This document shows positions 24,573 to 33,418 of a DNA stretch of 64,000 nt, piece by piece (position 1 is the first letter of the stretch; every line of letters starts with the position of its first letter). The position numbers were made by a program, and so were the translations under genes. The DNA comes from an uncultured Duncaniella sp. (GTDB taxonomy: Bacteria; Bacteroidota; Bacteroidia; Bacteroidales; Muribaculaceae): assembly GCA_910576785.1 (NCBI GenBank), contig CAJTJG010000005.1, forward strand, positions 62,001 to 126,000, in the 5' to 3' direction. The notes beneath the pieces are model-generated. The model saw only the letters and a program-made list of their open reading frames with translations. It was not told the DNA's origin and did not search any database.

Positions 24573-25589
24573 ATGATTACCACCCATCTCAATTACGACC
24601 TCAGTCTCCGCAACACTTTCGCCATGAAAGTGAGCTGCGGTTGCTTCATGGAATACGACTCTGCCGACGACATTCCATTCCTGCTGTCAAGCATACGCAA
24701 AGATATCGACATCAAGCACATCGGTGGCGGGAGCAATCTCCTCTTCACCGGCGATTATCCCGGTGTGATAGTCCATAGCGCCATCATGGGTATAAACGAG
24801 GTGGGCCGGGACAGTTCGTCGGTGACATTGCGTGTCGGATCGGGGGTAAAGATGGACGACTTCATTCTCCATGCCTGCTCTGCCGGACTGTGGGGGGTGG
24901 AAAATCTTTCCGGCATACCAGGCGAGGTCGGAGCCTCGGCCGTTCAGAATGTAGGGGCCTACGGACGGGAAGCAGCCGACACCATCGTGGCCGTCCACGC
25001 CTATGACTGCGACGAGCACGAGTTCGTCACACTGTCCAACGAAGAATGCCACTTCGGCTACCGTGACTCCATATTCAAGCGTCCCGACAAAAAAGGATGC
25101 TATATCATACATGCGGTGGACTACCGCCTAAGCACCATTCCCGCACCTGACATCAGCTATCCGGCACTGAAATCGCATTTCAACTCCGCACCCTCCACCC
25201 CCATGGAGGTAAGGGAGGCGGTGATAGCCATACGCGACAGCAAACTGCCCGATCCGGCAGTGGTGCCGAGCGCCGGAAGTTTCTTCAAGAATCCTGTCAT
25301 ATCGCCGGCCGACTTCGAAAACGTCAAAGCCGCCGCACCGGACGCCGACGTCCCCCACTACACGGTGGAGGGAGGTATAAAAGTCCCTGCAGCATGGCTC
25401 ATCGACAAGTGCGGTTGGAAAGGGCAGACACGCGGCAATGTCGCCGTATGGCATCTTCAGCCGCTTGTCATAGTCAACCCCGACCGCCGGGCCACCCCTG
25501 GCGAGGTGATAGCTCTCGAAAAAGAGATCATATCATCCGTCAAACAAAGATTTGGTGTGACACTGACCCCGGAGGTTGAACACATCTGA
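24573..25589 (+). CDS. murB: UDP-N-acetylenolpyruvoylglucosamine reductase
   Basis: The 338-aa flavoenzyme reduces UDP-GlcNAc-enolpyruvate to UDP-MurNAc with NADPH, the second step of peptidoglycan precursor synthesis. It has DLSLRNTFAMKV at the start, GGGSNLLF for FAD, SGIPGEVGASAVQNVGAYG, FGYRDSIFK and the catalytic serine motif AGSFFKNP. The size and motifs fit the longer E. coli-type MurB. ATG 24573 is needed to keep the DLSLRNTF strand and lies only five bases after the -7 box. It is followed by murA after 61 bases. Confidence 0.96.
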   Translation: MITTHLNYDLSLRNTFAMKVSCGCFMEYDSADDIPFLLSSIRKDIDIKHIGGGSNLLFTGDYPGVIVHSAIMGINEVGRDSSSVTLRVGSGVKMDDFILHACSAGLWGVENLSGIPGEVGASAVQNVGAYGREAADTIVAVHAYDCDEHEFVTLSNEECHFGYRDSIFKRPDKKGCYIIHAVDYRLSTIPAPDISYPALKSHFNSAPSTPMEVREAVIAIRDSKLPDPAVVPSAGSFFKNPVISPADFENVKAAAPDADVPHYTVEGGIKVPAAWLIDKCGWKGQTRGNVAVWHLQPLVIVNPDRRATPGEVIALEKEIISSVKQRFGVTLTPEVEHI

Positions 25590-25650
25590 CCGCACTGCTG
25601 TTAAACATTTTAAGACAAACACTCATCACCTCACCCACGAACCCGACAAT

Positions 25651-26961
25651 ATGAGCACCTACATCATCGAAGGTGGCCACCACCTGCATGGAGCCATCAC
25701 CCCACAGGGAGCAAAAAACGAAGCGCTTCAAGTGATCAGCGCCACTCTCCTCACCTCCGAGCCCGTGACCATCCACAACATACCGAACATCCTTGACGTA
25801 AAGAATCTCATCAATCTGCTGAAAGCGATGAATGTGAAAGTCGACAAGGTCGGTGAATCCAGCTACCGCTTCCAGGCCGATGACCTCGATGAGGAATACA
25901 TATCGAGCGCTGACTTCGTGGCACGATGCGCAGGTCTGCGAGGCTCGGTGCTTGTGGTCGGCCCGTTGCTCGCCCGTCTCGGGCAGGCTTATTTCGCAAA
26001 GCCGGGTGGCGACAAGATAGGGCGCCGCAAGGTGGACACACATATAACAGGCCTCTCCAAACTCGGTGCCATGATAGCCTACAATGAGGAGCGTCAGGCC
26101 TACTACCTCGTCACCGTCAATGGACTTAAGGGATGCTACATGCTCCTCGACGAGGCTTCCGTGACCGGAACCGCCAATATCATCATGGCCGCCGCACGCG
26201 CTGAGGGCACCACCACCATCTACAACGCCGCATGCGAGCCTTATGTGCAGCAGCTCTGCAAAATGCTTGTGGGAATGGGCGTGAACATAGAAGGTATCGG
26301 TTCAAACCTTCTCCGCATCACCGGCACCGACCGCCTCGGAGGTGCCGTCCACACCATCCTCCCCGACATGATCGAAGTGGGCAGCTTCATAGGCATGGCA
26401 GCTCTCACACAGAGTTCTCTCACCATCAAGGATGTGTCATATGACAATCTCGGCATCATCCCCGATGCATTCCGACGCCTCGGTATCAACATCGAGCGGC
26501 ACGGCGATGATATTTTCATACCCGAGCAGGACACCTACGAGATAGAGACCAATCTTGACGGATCCATCCCCACTGTAGCCGACGCTCCCTGGCCCGGTCT
26601 GACACCCGACCTCCTCTCGGTGATGCTCGTCACTGCCACCCAATGCCGCGGCAGCGTGCTCATACACCAGAAGATGTTCGAGAGCCGTCTGTTCTTTGTC
26701 GACAGGCTTATCGACATGGGCGCCCAGATCATGCTGTGCGATCCTCACCGAGCCGTGGTCATCGGCCTGGACCACAAGGTTCCCCTCAGAGCCAACAAAA
26801 TGCACTCGCCCGACATACGCGCCGGCATCGCCATGCTCATCGCCGCCATGAGTGCCAAGGGGGTATCCACTATCGACAACATTGACCAGATCGACCGCGG
26901 ATACGAGGCTATCGACACCCGTCTGAACTCAGTCGGGGCCTGCATCTACCGCAGGGACTGA
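25651..26961 (+). CDS. murA: UDP-N-acetylglucosamine 1-carboxyvinyltransferase with Asp at the catalytic-Cys position
   Basis: The 436-aa enzyme transfers enolpyruvate from PEP to UDP-GlcNAc, the first committed peptidoglycan step. The start at 25651 (MSTYIIEGG) is chosen because homology begins there; the frame extends to 25576. It has GAKNEAL with Lys22, NIPNILDV, and the active loop KPGGDKIGRRKVD. In E. coli the loop reads PGGCxIG with Cys115; here the equivalent residue is Asp121. That change is known to give fosfomycin insensitivity in other bacteria while keeping activity. The murB-murA order is compact and followed by a Rel gene. Confidence 0.96.
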   Translation: MSTYIIEGGHHLHGAITPQGAKNEALQVISATLLTSEPVTIHNIPNILDVKNLINLLKAMNVKVDKVGESSYRFQADDLDEEYISSADFVARCAGLRGSVLVVGPLLARLGQAYFAKPGGDKIGRRKVDTHITGLSKLGAMIAYNEERQAYYLVTVNGLKGCYMLLDEASVTGTANIIMAAARAEGTTTIYNAACEPYVQQLCKMLVGMGVNIEGIGSNLLRITGTDRLGGAVHTILPDMIEVGSFIGMAALTQSSLTIKDVSYDNLGIIPDAFRRLGINIERHGDDIFIPEQDTYEIETNLDGSIPTVADAPWPGLTPDLLSVMLVTATQCRGSVLIHQKMFESRLFFVDRLIDMGAQIMLCDPHRAVVIGLDHKVPLRANKMHSPDIRAGIAMLIAAMSAKGVSTIDNIDQIDRGYEAIDTRLNSVGACIYRRD

Positions 26962-27003
26962 TCCCCGCTCCCCACTCCACCATCACCACATCCCGTAAAC
27001 GCA

Positions 27004-29199
27004 ATGAAAGAGAAATCAATTCAGACATCGCCATTCATCCTCATCCGACGCCTTGCCGCCCTTACAAGCGAGGTGGCCGAACCAGGCGATCTCACGGGAC
27101 TCGTCTCCACATTCCGCACCCTGCGCGACAACGGTTTCCGCCCTGCCCAGCGCCACGGTATAGACCCGCTCATAAAGGCGTTGAACACTGCTGTCAACCT
27201 GTGCGAGATGGTATCCCCCGACCGCAATATGGTGATAGCCATCCTTGTCTACGAATTATGCGTGGCCGGCGTGATGACTCCGGCAGAGGCAGGAAAGAAA
27301 TGGGAGCCCGATGTGGAGCTACTCGTCAACGGTCTAATAAAAGTCTCCACTCTCTACGGAAAACAGTCAGCTGTAAAGACCGACAATTTCCGCCATCTGC
27401 TGATGGCTTTCGCCGAAGATATCCGTGTCATCATAATAATGATCGTCGACCGTCTGACACTGATGCGTGCCATCAACCATCATCCCGACGAGAAACTTGT
27501 GGCCGACACAGCATTTGAGGCCAGCTACCTCTACGCACCACTGGCCCACAGGCTCGGACTCTACAAGATCAAGGGAGAGCTTGAGGATCTGTCGCTCAAA
27601 TACACCGCACGCGACACTTACACACGTATAGCCCGTGGACTGAACGAGACCAAAGTGGCCCGCGATGCCTATATAGCCGACTTCATAGCCCCCGTCAAGG
27701 AGAAACTCGACAAGACAGGACTGGATTACGAGATAAAGGGACGCACCAAATCCATCTTCTCCATCTGGAACAAACTGCGCAAGCAGAAGGTGGATCTGAG
27801 CGGCATATATGACCTTTTCGCCATCAGAATCATCCTCGACGTGCCACGCGACATGGAAAAGGCCGAGTGCTGGAAGGTGTTCTCCATCGTCACCGACATG
27901 TACACCCCCAATCCCCAGCGCCTCAAGGACTGGCTGTCCATACCCAAGAGCAACGGCTACGAGTCGCTCCACACCACCGTCATGGGTCCGGACAACAAAT
28001 GGGTGGAAGTGCAGATACGCACACGGCGCATGGATCTCGTGGCCGAGAAGGGTCTCGCAGCCCACTGGAGATACAAAGGCATAAAGAGCGAAGGCGATCT
28101 GGACTCATGGATGAACAATGTGCGCGATATCCTCGAGACCGCCGACGGACCGATGGAGCTGATGAAGAACTTCAAGATGGACCTCTACGACAAGGAAGTG
28201 TTCGTCTTCACTCCTCGCGGCGATCTCCACAGGCTACCGTTGGGCGCCACCGTGCTCGACTTCGCTTTCGCCATACACACCAAGATAGGATGCGCATGCG
28301 TGGGTGGAAAGGTGAACGGTCGCAACCGCAAGCTCACTCACAAACTGCGCTCCGGCGACACGGTCGAGATCATCACCGCCCCGGGACAGAAACCGAAACA
28401 GGACTGGCTCAGTATCGTAGTGACATCAAAGGCACGCAACAAGATCCGCCAGACACTCAACGAGACCGCCAACCGCTCGGCCGAATATGGACGCGAACTC
28501 CTGCAGAGGCGGTGCAAAAACCGCAAGATCGAGCTGGAGGAGAGCGTGCTGATGCGTGCCATCAAGAAACTCGGCTTCAAGACCGTCACCGATTTCTACA
28601 AATCAGTGGCCGATGAAGAGACTGATGTCAACGATGTCATAGCCACGTGCGAACTCATAGCCAATGGCGATCGCAAGAATGCCGAGGAGAAAAAAAGCGC
28701 CGAGGAGTTCGAGCTTGCCGATCCGTCCGAGCGTCTCGCCGAAAGCAGCGACGACATACTCGTGATCGGCGACAACATAAAAGGCCTCAATTACAGACTG
28801 TCAAAATGTTGCAACCCGATATTCGGTGACGATGTGTTCGGCTTCGTCTCGGCCGAAGGCGTCGTAAAGATACATCGTCATGACTGCCCCAACGCAGCCC
28901 ACATACGCGAGCGGTATCCCTACAGGGTGATACGCACACGGTGGTCCGGCAAGGCCGGCAACCAGTTCGCAGCCACCATACGGATCGTTGGTCAGGATGA
29001 CATCGGCATAGTCACCAACATCACATCCATCATCAACAAGGAGAAAGACATCTCCCTGCGCAACATATCCATCGAGAGCCACGACGGCATCTTCTCGGGA
29101 TTCCTCGTACTTGGTGTGAACGACACCCAGGCCCTCTCCGGAATAATCAAGAAAATCAAAACAGTAAAAGGCGTGAAAGATGTGCAACGCAGCAATTAA
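27004..29199 (+). CDS. relA: RelA/SpoT-family (p)ppGpp synthetase with degenerate hydrolase domain
   Basis: The 731-aa protein has the long RSH layout: pseudo-hydrolase (1-200), synthetase (about 240-360), TGS (about 395-455), helical/zinc-finger (CCNPIFGDD) and ACT (about 655-731). The hydrolase HD pair is replaced by Tyr83-Glu84 (LVYELCVAG), and the later ADRLHNMR motif reads VDRLTLMR, so hydrolysis should be lost. The synthetase looks intact: GRTKSIFSIW, IYDLFAIRI (Asp270), the RxKD motif RLKD (306-309), and EVQIRT (Glu335). It would make (p)ppGpp on stalled ribosomes during starvation. A separate hydrolase must exist elsewhere. Confidence 0.92.
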   Translation: MKEKSIQTSPFILIRRLAALTSEVAEPGDLTGLVSTFRTLRDNGFRPAQRHGIDPLIKALNTAVNLCEMVSPDRNMVIAILVYELCVAGVMTPAEAGKKWEPDVELLVNGLIKVSTLYGKQSAVKTDNFRHLLMAFAEDIRVIIIMIVDRLTLMRAINHHPDEKLVADTAFEASYLYAPLAHRLGLYKIKGELEDLSLKYTARDTYTRIARGLNETKVARDAYIADFIAPVKEKLDKTGLDYEIKGRTKSIFSIWNKLRKQKVDLSGIYDLFAIRIILDVPRDMEKAECWKVFSIVTDMYTPNPQRLKDWLSIPKSNGYESLHTTVMGPDNKWVEVQIRTRRMDLVAEKGLAAHWRYKGIKSEGDLDSWMNNVRDILETADGPMELMKNFKMDLYDKEVFVFTPRGDLHRLPLGATVLDFAFAIHTKIGCACVGGKVNGRNRKLTHKLRSGDTVEIITAPGQKPKQDWLSIVVTSKARNKIRQTLNETANRSAEYGRELLQRRCKNRKIELEESVLMRAIKKLGFKTVTDFYKSVADEETDVNDVIATCELIANGDRKNAEEKKSAEEFELADPSERLAESSDDILVIGDNIKGLNYRLSKCCNPIFGDDVFGFVSAEGVVKIHRHDCPNAAHIRERYPYRVIRTRWSGKAGNQFAATIRIVGQDDIGIVTNITSIINKEKDISLRNISIESHDGIFSGFLVLGVNDTQALSGIIKKIKTVKGVKDVQRSN

Positions 29200-30037
29200 T
29201 AAAACACTGATCCTCCTCTCCCTCCCTCTACTGCTCGGATCCATGTCCGTCACCTCCTGCTCAGGCAACGGCGACAAGGACAAGGCCGAGGCACTCCTCA
29301 GCGAGGCCACCACGGCATGCGATGCCGGAAAATACGAGCTTGCGCTCTCGCTCACCGACTCTTTGAAACGGGCCTATCCCGAACAGATCGACACCAGGCG
29401 CAAGGGGCTCCACATCACGGCAAAAGCCACCGAGGGACTTACACTGCGCAACCTCGAGAGAGCCGACTCCACACTTGCCGTTCTCGGAGAACGCGGCGAT
29501 TCGCTCAGCCATCTCGTAAAATGGGTAAACAACCCCATCGAAGGATACTATGTGGCAGCCGGAGCATCCGCCGCCCCGGTCTCGTCAGCCACCGGTCTTT
29601 ATGCCCGCGTAAGCCCCGGAGGAGACTTCTACCTCATCTCCGTTCTCAAATCCCCGGCTGTCAAGAGTACATCCGTCACTGTCAGCTGCGGAGCTGATCA
29701 AGCCTCCACAGCCACAGTGGCCCACGATGGCGAGCGTAACGACCGCTCTATGGGTGCGGAAGTCATCACCTTCATCGGATCGGAATGTGACGACGCCGGC
29801 AGATTCATAGCCGATCATGCCGGACAGCCCGTCAAGGTCACATTCAACGGCCAGCGTAGCCACTCCGCTACACTTTCATCCACACAGGCCGCCGAGATCG
29901 CCACATTATATAATTACGCAACCACTGTACGCGAGGCCAAGATAGCCGCCATCGAGAAGACAAAACTCGAACGCATGCTCGACACCGCCCGCTCGCAGGC
30001 AGCAAGGACATTTGTCGAGCCCGACTCCGTAAAATGA
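29180..30037 (+). CDS. Lipoprotein of unknown function
   Basis: The 285-aa product has a lipoprotein signal peptide with lipobox VTSC (Cys27). A first helical stretch with TPR-like repeats (AEALLSEATTACDAGKYELALSLTDSLKRAYPEQID, in two parts) is followed by a mixed beta region with GLYARVSPGGDFYLISVL and a helical C-terminus. I recognise no family. Its start overlaps the relA end by 20 bases, so it is translationally coupled to relA, and yihY follows four bases after its stop. The mature protein is likely anchored to the envelope. Confidence 0.75.
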   Translation: MCNAAINKTLILLSLPLLLGSMSVTSCSGNGDKDKAEALLSEATTACDAGKYELALSLTDSLKRAYPEQIDTRRKGLHITAKATEGLTLRNLERADSTLAVLGERGDSLSHLVKWVNNPIEGYYVAAGASAAPVSSATGLYARVSPGGDFYLISVLKSPAVKSTSVTVSCGADQASTATVAHDGERNDRSMGAEVITFIGSECDDAGRFIADHAGQPVKVTFNGQRSHSATLSSTQAAEIATLYNYATTVREAKIAAIEKTKLERMLDTARSQAARTFVEPDSVK

Positions 30038-30041
30038 GAAT

Positions 30042-31400
30042 ATGAATACACCTGCAAAGCACAACGAACCGGGATGGTTTGACCGTTTCAAGGCCAGATG
30101 CCTTGCATGGTGGGCCTACTGTTCCGAAGGAGTGTGGACCGACCACCGGGACACCCTCAAGGTAAAGACCGTCAAGACGATCAATCTCACCGTCAGCACC
30201 TTCATGAGCAGCGACCTTCAGAACAAAGCCGCCGCCCTGACATATCAGACACTCCTCGCCATCGTCCCCGCGCTCGCACTCCTTTTTGCCATCGGCCGAG
30301 GGTTTGGATTTCAGAATCTGCTTCAGAAACAGCTCTACACCTATTTCCCCTCTCAGCAACGTGCCCTTGAGATGGCATTCTCATTCGTGGACTCATGTCT
30401 GGCACAGGCCTCCGAAGGTCTCTTTGTCGGTGTAGGCATCATATTCCTGCTCTGGACCATAATCTCGCTTCTCAGCAATGTGGAGGACACTTTCAATCAG
30501 GTGTGGGGTGTGAAAGACGCCCGCTCCATGTTCCGCAAGGTCACCGACTATCTGGCCATCTGCATCATCCTCCCGATACTCATGATATGCTCGGGAGGTC
30601 TACAGATCTTCATGTCGTCCGCCATACAGAAGTTACTACCCTTCGATGTAGTGACACCGTTCGTCGAGTTCGCACTTGACTGCGTGAGCTTCATGCTGGC
30701 ATGGCTCTTTTTCGCCGGTGCCTACCTCCTCATCCCCAACACCAAAGTCCGCTTCTCCAACGCCATGATAGCCGGAACGATAGCCGGAACGGCTTTCCAG
30801 GTACTTCAATGGCTCTTCGTGAGCGGACAGATGGGTGTGGCCAAATACAACGCCATCTACGGCTCCTTCTCCTTCCTGCCGTTGATGTTGCTGTGGATGC
30901 AGTTCTCATGGCTCATCACCCTCGCCGGAGCCTTGATCTGCAGCTCGGCACAGAACATCTCCATGTTCAGCTTCATCCGTCACACCAGCGATATCTCGCC
31001 CGACTATCGCCGCAAGATCATGATAGCCATCCTCGCCATCATCCTCAAGCGCTTCCGCGACGAAGAGGAACCCCTGTCACCCAAGGAGATCGCCGACTCC
31101 TACGGCATACCGTTCAGACTCGTCAGAAACATCACCGACACTCTTCTGGCCTGCGATCTCGTGGTGAGGATCGCTCCGCAGGGCGAGCAGACCGATGTCA
31201 GGGAGGAACTCCCTCTCCAACCCTCCACAAGCATCGACAAATACACTCTCGCATGGGTGCTCTCACGCATTGATGCCCATGGCGAGTCAGGATTTGTACC
31301 CGGATTCGACACAAAGTTCAAATCAGCCATCTCGGCCATCGACAATCTCACAGCCAGACTCGAGCAAGCGTCTGCTGAAACTCTAATCATCAACCTCTAA
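30042..31400 (+). CDS. YihY/BrkB-family membrane protein with C-terminal winged-helix-like extension
   Basis: The 452-aa integral membrane protein shows the YihY pattern: KAAALTYQTLLAIVPALALLFA, then LWTIISLLSNVEDTFNQVWGV, IPNTKVRFSNAMIAGTIAGT and FSFLPLMLLWMQFSWLITLAGA. About six membrane helices are expected. A long cytoplasmic tail (about 330-452) carries helix-turn-helix-like text (SPKEIADSYGIPFRLVRN, TLLACDLVVRI). The old name RNase BN is wrong for this family; the function is unsettled. It lies in the murB-ridA operon, 10 bases before ridA. Confidence 0.88.
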   Translation: MNTPAKHNEPGWFDRFKARCLAWWAYCSEGVWTDHRDTLKVKTVKTINLTVSTFMSSDLQNKAAALTYQTLLAIVPALALLFAIGRGFGFQNLLQKQLYTYFPSQQRALEMAFSFVDSCLAQASEGLFVGVGIIFLLWTIISLLSNVEDTFNQVWGVKDARSMFRKVTDYLAICIILPILMICSGGLQIFMSSAIQKLLPFDVVTPFVEFALDCVSFMLAWLFFAGAYLLIPNTKVRFSNAMIAGTIAGTAFQVLQWLFVSGQMGVAKYNAIYGSFSFLPLMLLWMQFSWLITLAGALICSSAQNISMFSFIRHTSDISPDYRRKIMIAILAIILKRFRDEEEPLSPKEIADSYGIPFRLVRNITDTLLACDLVVRIAPQGEQTDVREELPLQPSTSIDKYTLAWVLSRIDAHGESGFVPGFDTKFKSAISAIDNLTARLEQASAETLIINL

Positions 31401-31410
31401 AACCATACAC

Positions 31411-31785
31411 ATGAAAGAAGTAATCTCAACCACCAACGCACCCGCCGCCATCGGCCCCTACAGCCAGGCCATCAAAGCCGGCAATCTCCTCTTCTGTTCC
31501 GGTCAGATCCCCGTCAATCCCGCCACAGGCGAGATACCCGAAGGCATCGAGGCACAGACCCGCCAGTCGCTCGCCAATGTGAAGGCCCTTCTCGCAGCTG
31601 CCGGCTGCGGCATCGAGAATGTTGTCAAGACCACAGTCTTCCTCGCCGACATGAGCCTCTTCGCCCCCATGAACGCCGTCTACGCCGAGGAATTCTGCGA
31701 GCCTTTCCCAGCCCGCTCAGCCGTTGCCGTACGCGAGCTTCCCAAACAGGTACTCGTGGAGATCGAAGTGATAGCATCCATCTGA
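31411..31785 (+). CDS. ridA: RidA-family enamine/imine deaminase
   Basis: The 124-aa protein has the RidA opening NAPAAIGPYSQAI, the VNPATGEIPEGIEAQTRQ block, and the catalytic Arg in FPARSAVAV (Arg102) with the final VEIEVIA. RidA hydrolyses reactive 2-aminoacrylate and 2-iminobutanoate made by PLP enzymes, protecting the cell. It ends the murB operon and is followed by a terminator hairpin at 31799-31841. Confidence 0.96.
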   Translation: MKEVISTTNAPAAIGPYSQAIKAGNLLFCSGQIPVNPATGEIPEGIEAQTRQSLANVKALLAAAGCGIENVVKTTVFLADMSLFAPMNAVYAEEFCEPFPARSAVAVRELPKQVLVEIEVIASI

Positions 31786-31798
31786 CGCATCATCAAAC

Positions 31799-31846
31799 CG
31801 ACACATCCCCAATGCATTACACATCATTTGGGGATGTGTTGACATT
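31799..31846 (+). terminator. Intrinsic terminator after ridA
   Basis: ACACATCCCCAA (31801-31812) pairs with TTGGGGATGTGT (31828-31839), extended by two more pairs (one G-U) at the base. The loop is 15 bases and a T-run (ATTTTT) follows closely. Confidence 0.85.
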
Positions 31847-31851
31847 TTTCT

Positions 31852-31883
31852 CTTGTGGAGGGCTGAATTTTTTCGTAACTTTG
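31852..31883 (+). promoter_or_regulatory. Promoter almost on the start codon of the HU/SPOR gene
   Basis: CTTG (31852-31855), a 20-base spacer and TAACTTTG (31876-31883) form a good Bacteroidota promoter. The GTG start at 31888 lies five bases after the box, so the mRNA should be leaderless or nearly so. Confidence 0.75.
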
Positions 31884-31887
31884 CATC

Positions 31888-32868
31888 GTGATTGACTTCA
31901 TCTCACATATTGAATATCTTCTGCTGCGTCACGACTGTGTAGCCGTGGCCGGACTCGGCGCATTCCTTGTGCATGAGACCCCTGCCCATTATGATGCAGC
32001 GGCCGGAATATTCATCCCTCCCACACGCACGCTCGGCTTCAACAGCGCTGTCAATATCAACGACGGTCTCCTTGCCGGAAGTGTGGCCAGGAAAGAGGGT
32101 ATCTCCATCGAGGCTGCCGCTTCAGCCATCGCGGTAGAGGTCGCAGCATTCCGTCATCAGCTCTCCACCTCAGGCTACCTCCCTATGGGCCGACTCGGCG
32201 TGATGTCCGTCGGCTCCGAGCCTGACGCCCTGCTCTTCGAGCCGGCTGCTGACTCCAACGTCACCCTGAGATACACCGGACTGCTCCCACTCGACATCTC
32301 ACCGATAGCCGACGACGACACCGAGATAGCCGCCGAATCGGCCGACGGAGCCTCAGCCCGCTCTACTATCCTGCCTCTCCCTATCAAGATCGCCGCATCA
32401 GTCATACTGCTGCTCGTAGCCTGCGGACTATTTTTCACCACCGGCGATCTCGTCAACAACACACGTCAGGATCTGGCCCTGCTCGACTCCGGTCTCACCG
32501 GACGCCTCGAAGCCAGCCAGGTAATATCCGAAGCGGAGCTCACCCCTGTGTCGAGAGAGATCATTCTCAATATCGCCCCCCCTGCCGAGCTCCCCACCAT
32601 AGTGGACACCACCTCGGTAGCCCCGCAGCGCAAAGGCGCCGCCGTCACCCCATCGGCCACCCCGGGCAGATATCTGCTCGTTGTAGCGTCACTCCCCTCC
32701 CGCCGCGCGGCCGAGAAGCACATCGGTGACGACAGCTCCCTCCATATCATAGAGATGGAAGGTAAATTCCGTGTCTACACCTCCTCCTGCGCCACCTTGT
32801 CCGAAGCCACAGAAATGGCATCGGATGTCAGAAAGACCCACCCCAACGTGTGGATCTGCAAACGATAA
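31888..32868 (+). CDS. HU-CCDC81/SPOR domain membrane protein
   Basis: The 326-aa protein has an N-terminal HU-like (CCDC81 bacterial type) domain (about 1-125, with CVAVAGLGAFLV and FNSAVNINDGLL), one membrane helix (about 166-184), and a periplasmic C-terminal SPOR domain (about 254-326, starting RYLLVVASLP). SPOR domains bind denuded glycan strands at division septa. This family may therefore link a cytoplasmic factor to peptidoglycan. GTG 31888 is the start because the HU domain begins there. No RBS fits, in line with the promoter position. Confidence 0.85.
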   Translation: MIDFISHIEYLLLRHDCVAVAGLGAFLVHETPAHYDAAAGIFIPPTRTLGFNSAVNINDGLLAGSVARKEGISIEAAASAIAVEVAAFRHQLSTSGYLPMGRLGVMSVGSEPDALLFEPAADSNVTLRYTGLLPLDISPIADDDTEIAAESADGASARSTILPLPIKIAASVILLLVACGLFFTTGDLVNNTRQDLALLDSGLTGRLEASQVISEAELTPVSREIILNIAPPAELPTIVDTTSVAPQRKGAAVTPSATPGRYLLVVASLPSRRAAEKHIGDDSSLHIIEMEGKFRVYTSSCATLSEATEMASDVRKTHPNVWICKR

Positions 32869-32893
32869 CCCCTCTTTTTTTCACCTCAATCCC

Positions 32894-33418
32894 ATGGATT
32901 TTCACGATCTGATCATAAAGCGCCGCAGCATACGGCGCTACACCGCCACACCCATCGACCCGGAGCATGTACGGCTCATACTCGAGTCCGCACTTCTGGC
33001 ACCCACCTCCAAAAGCGCACGCGCATGGCAGCTCGTAGTCATAGAGAACAAGCAGAAGATGGAACAGCTCGCACAGTGCAAACCCGCCGGAGCCGTATCG
33101 CTTAAGGACTGCCCCCTCGCCGTAGCTGTAGCTGTGGACGGCACACGTACCGAAGCCTGGATAGAGGATGCTTCGGTAGCAGCATCCTACATGCAGCTCC
33201 AGGCCACAGCACTCGGACTCGGTTCATGCTGGATACAGGTATACGGACGTTTCGCCGCTGATGGCACCCCCTCCGACCAATACGTGCAGGAATGCCTCGG
33301 CATTCCCGAGACATGTCCCGTGCTGTGCATACTCACCTTCGGCCACCCTGCCGAAGAGCGCAAACTTCAGGACACGGACAAACTCAAATGGGAAAATGTC
33401 CACATCGGCCAGTGGTAA
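32894..33418 (+). CDS. Nitroreductase-family FMN oxidoreductase
   Basis: The 174-aa protein opens with DLIIKRRSIRRYT, the FMN-binding nitroreductase start, and continues with LAPTSKSARAWQLVVI, VDGTRTEAWIEDASVAASYMQL and a late GHPAEER motif. ATG 32894 is chosen because the 41 codons upstream in frame overlap the HU/SPOR gene and lack homology. It likely reduces nitro or quinone compounds with NAD(P)H. It overlaps the DUF2520 gene by 23 bases. Confidence 0.9.
   Translation: MDFHDLIIKRRSIRRYTATPIDPEHVRLILESALLAPTSKSARAWQLVVIENKQKMEQLAQCKPAGAVSLKDCPLAVAVAVDGTRTEAWIEDASVAASYMQLQATALGLGSCWIQVYGRFAADGTPSDQYVQECLGIPETCPVLCILTFGHPAEERKLQDTDKLKWENVHIGQW

Noticed and set aside
30042..31400. Annotating the YihY protein as ribonuclease BN
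   Set aside because: That name is historical and incorrect; the sequence is an integral membrane protein with no nuclease motif.
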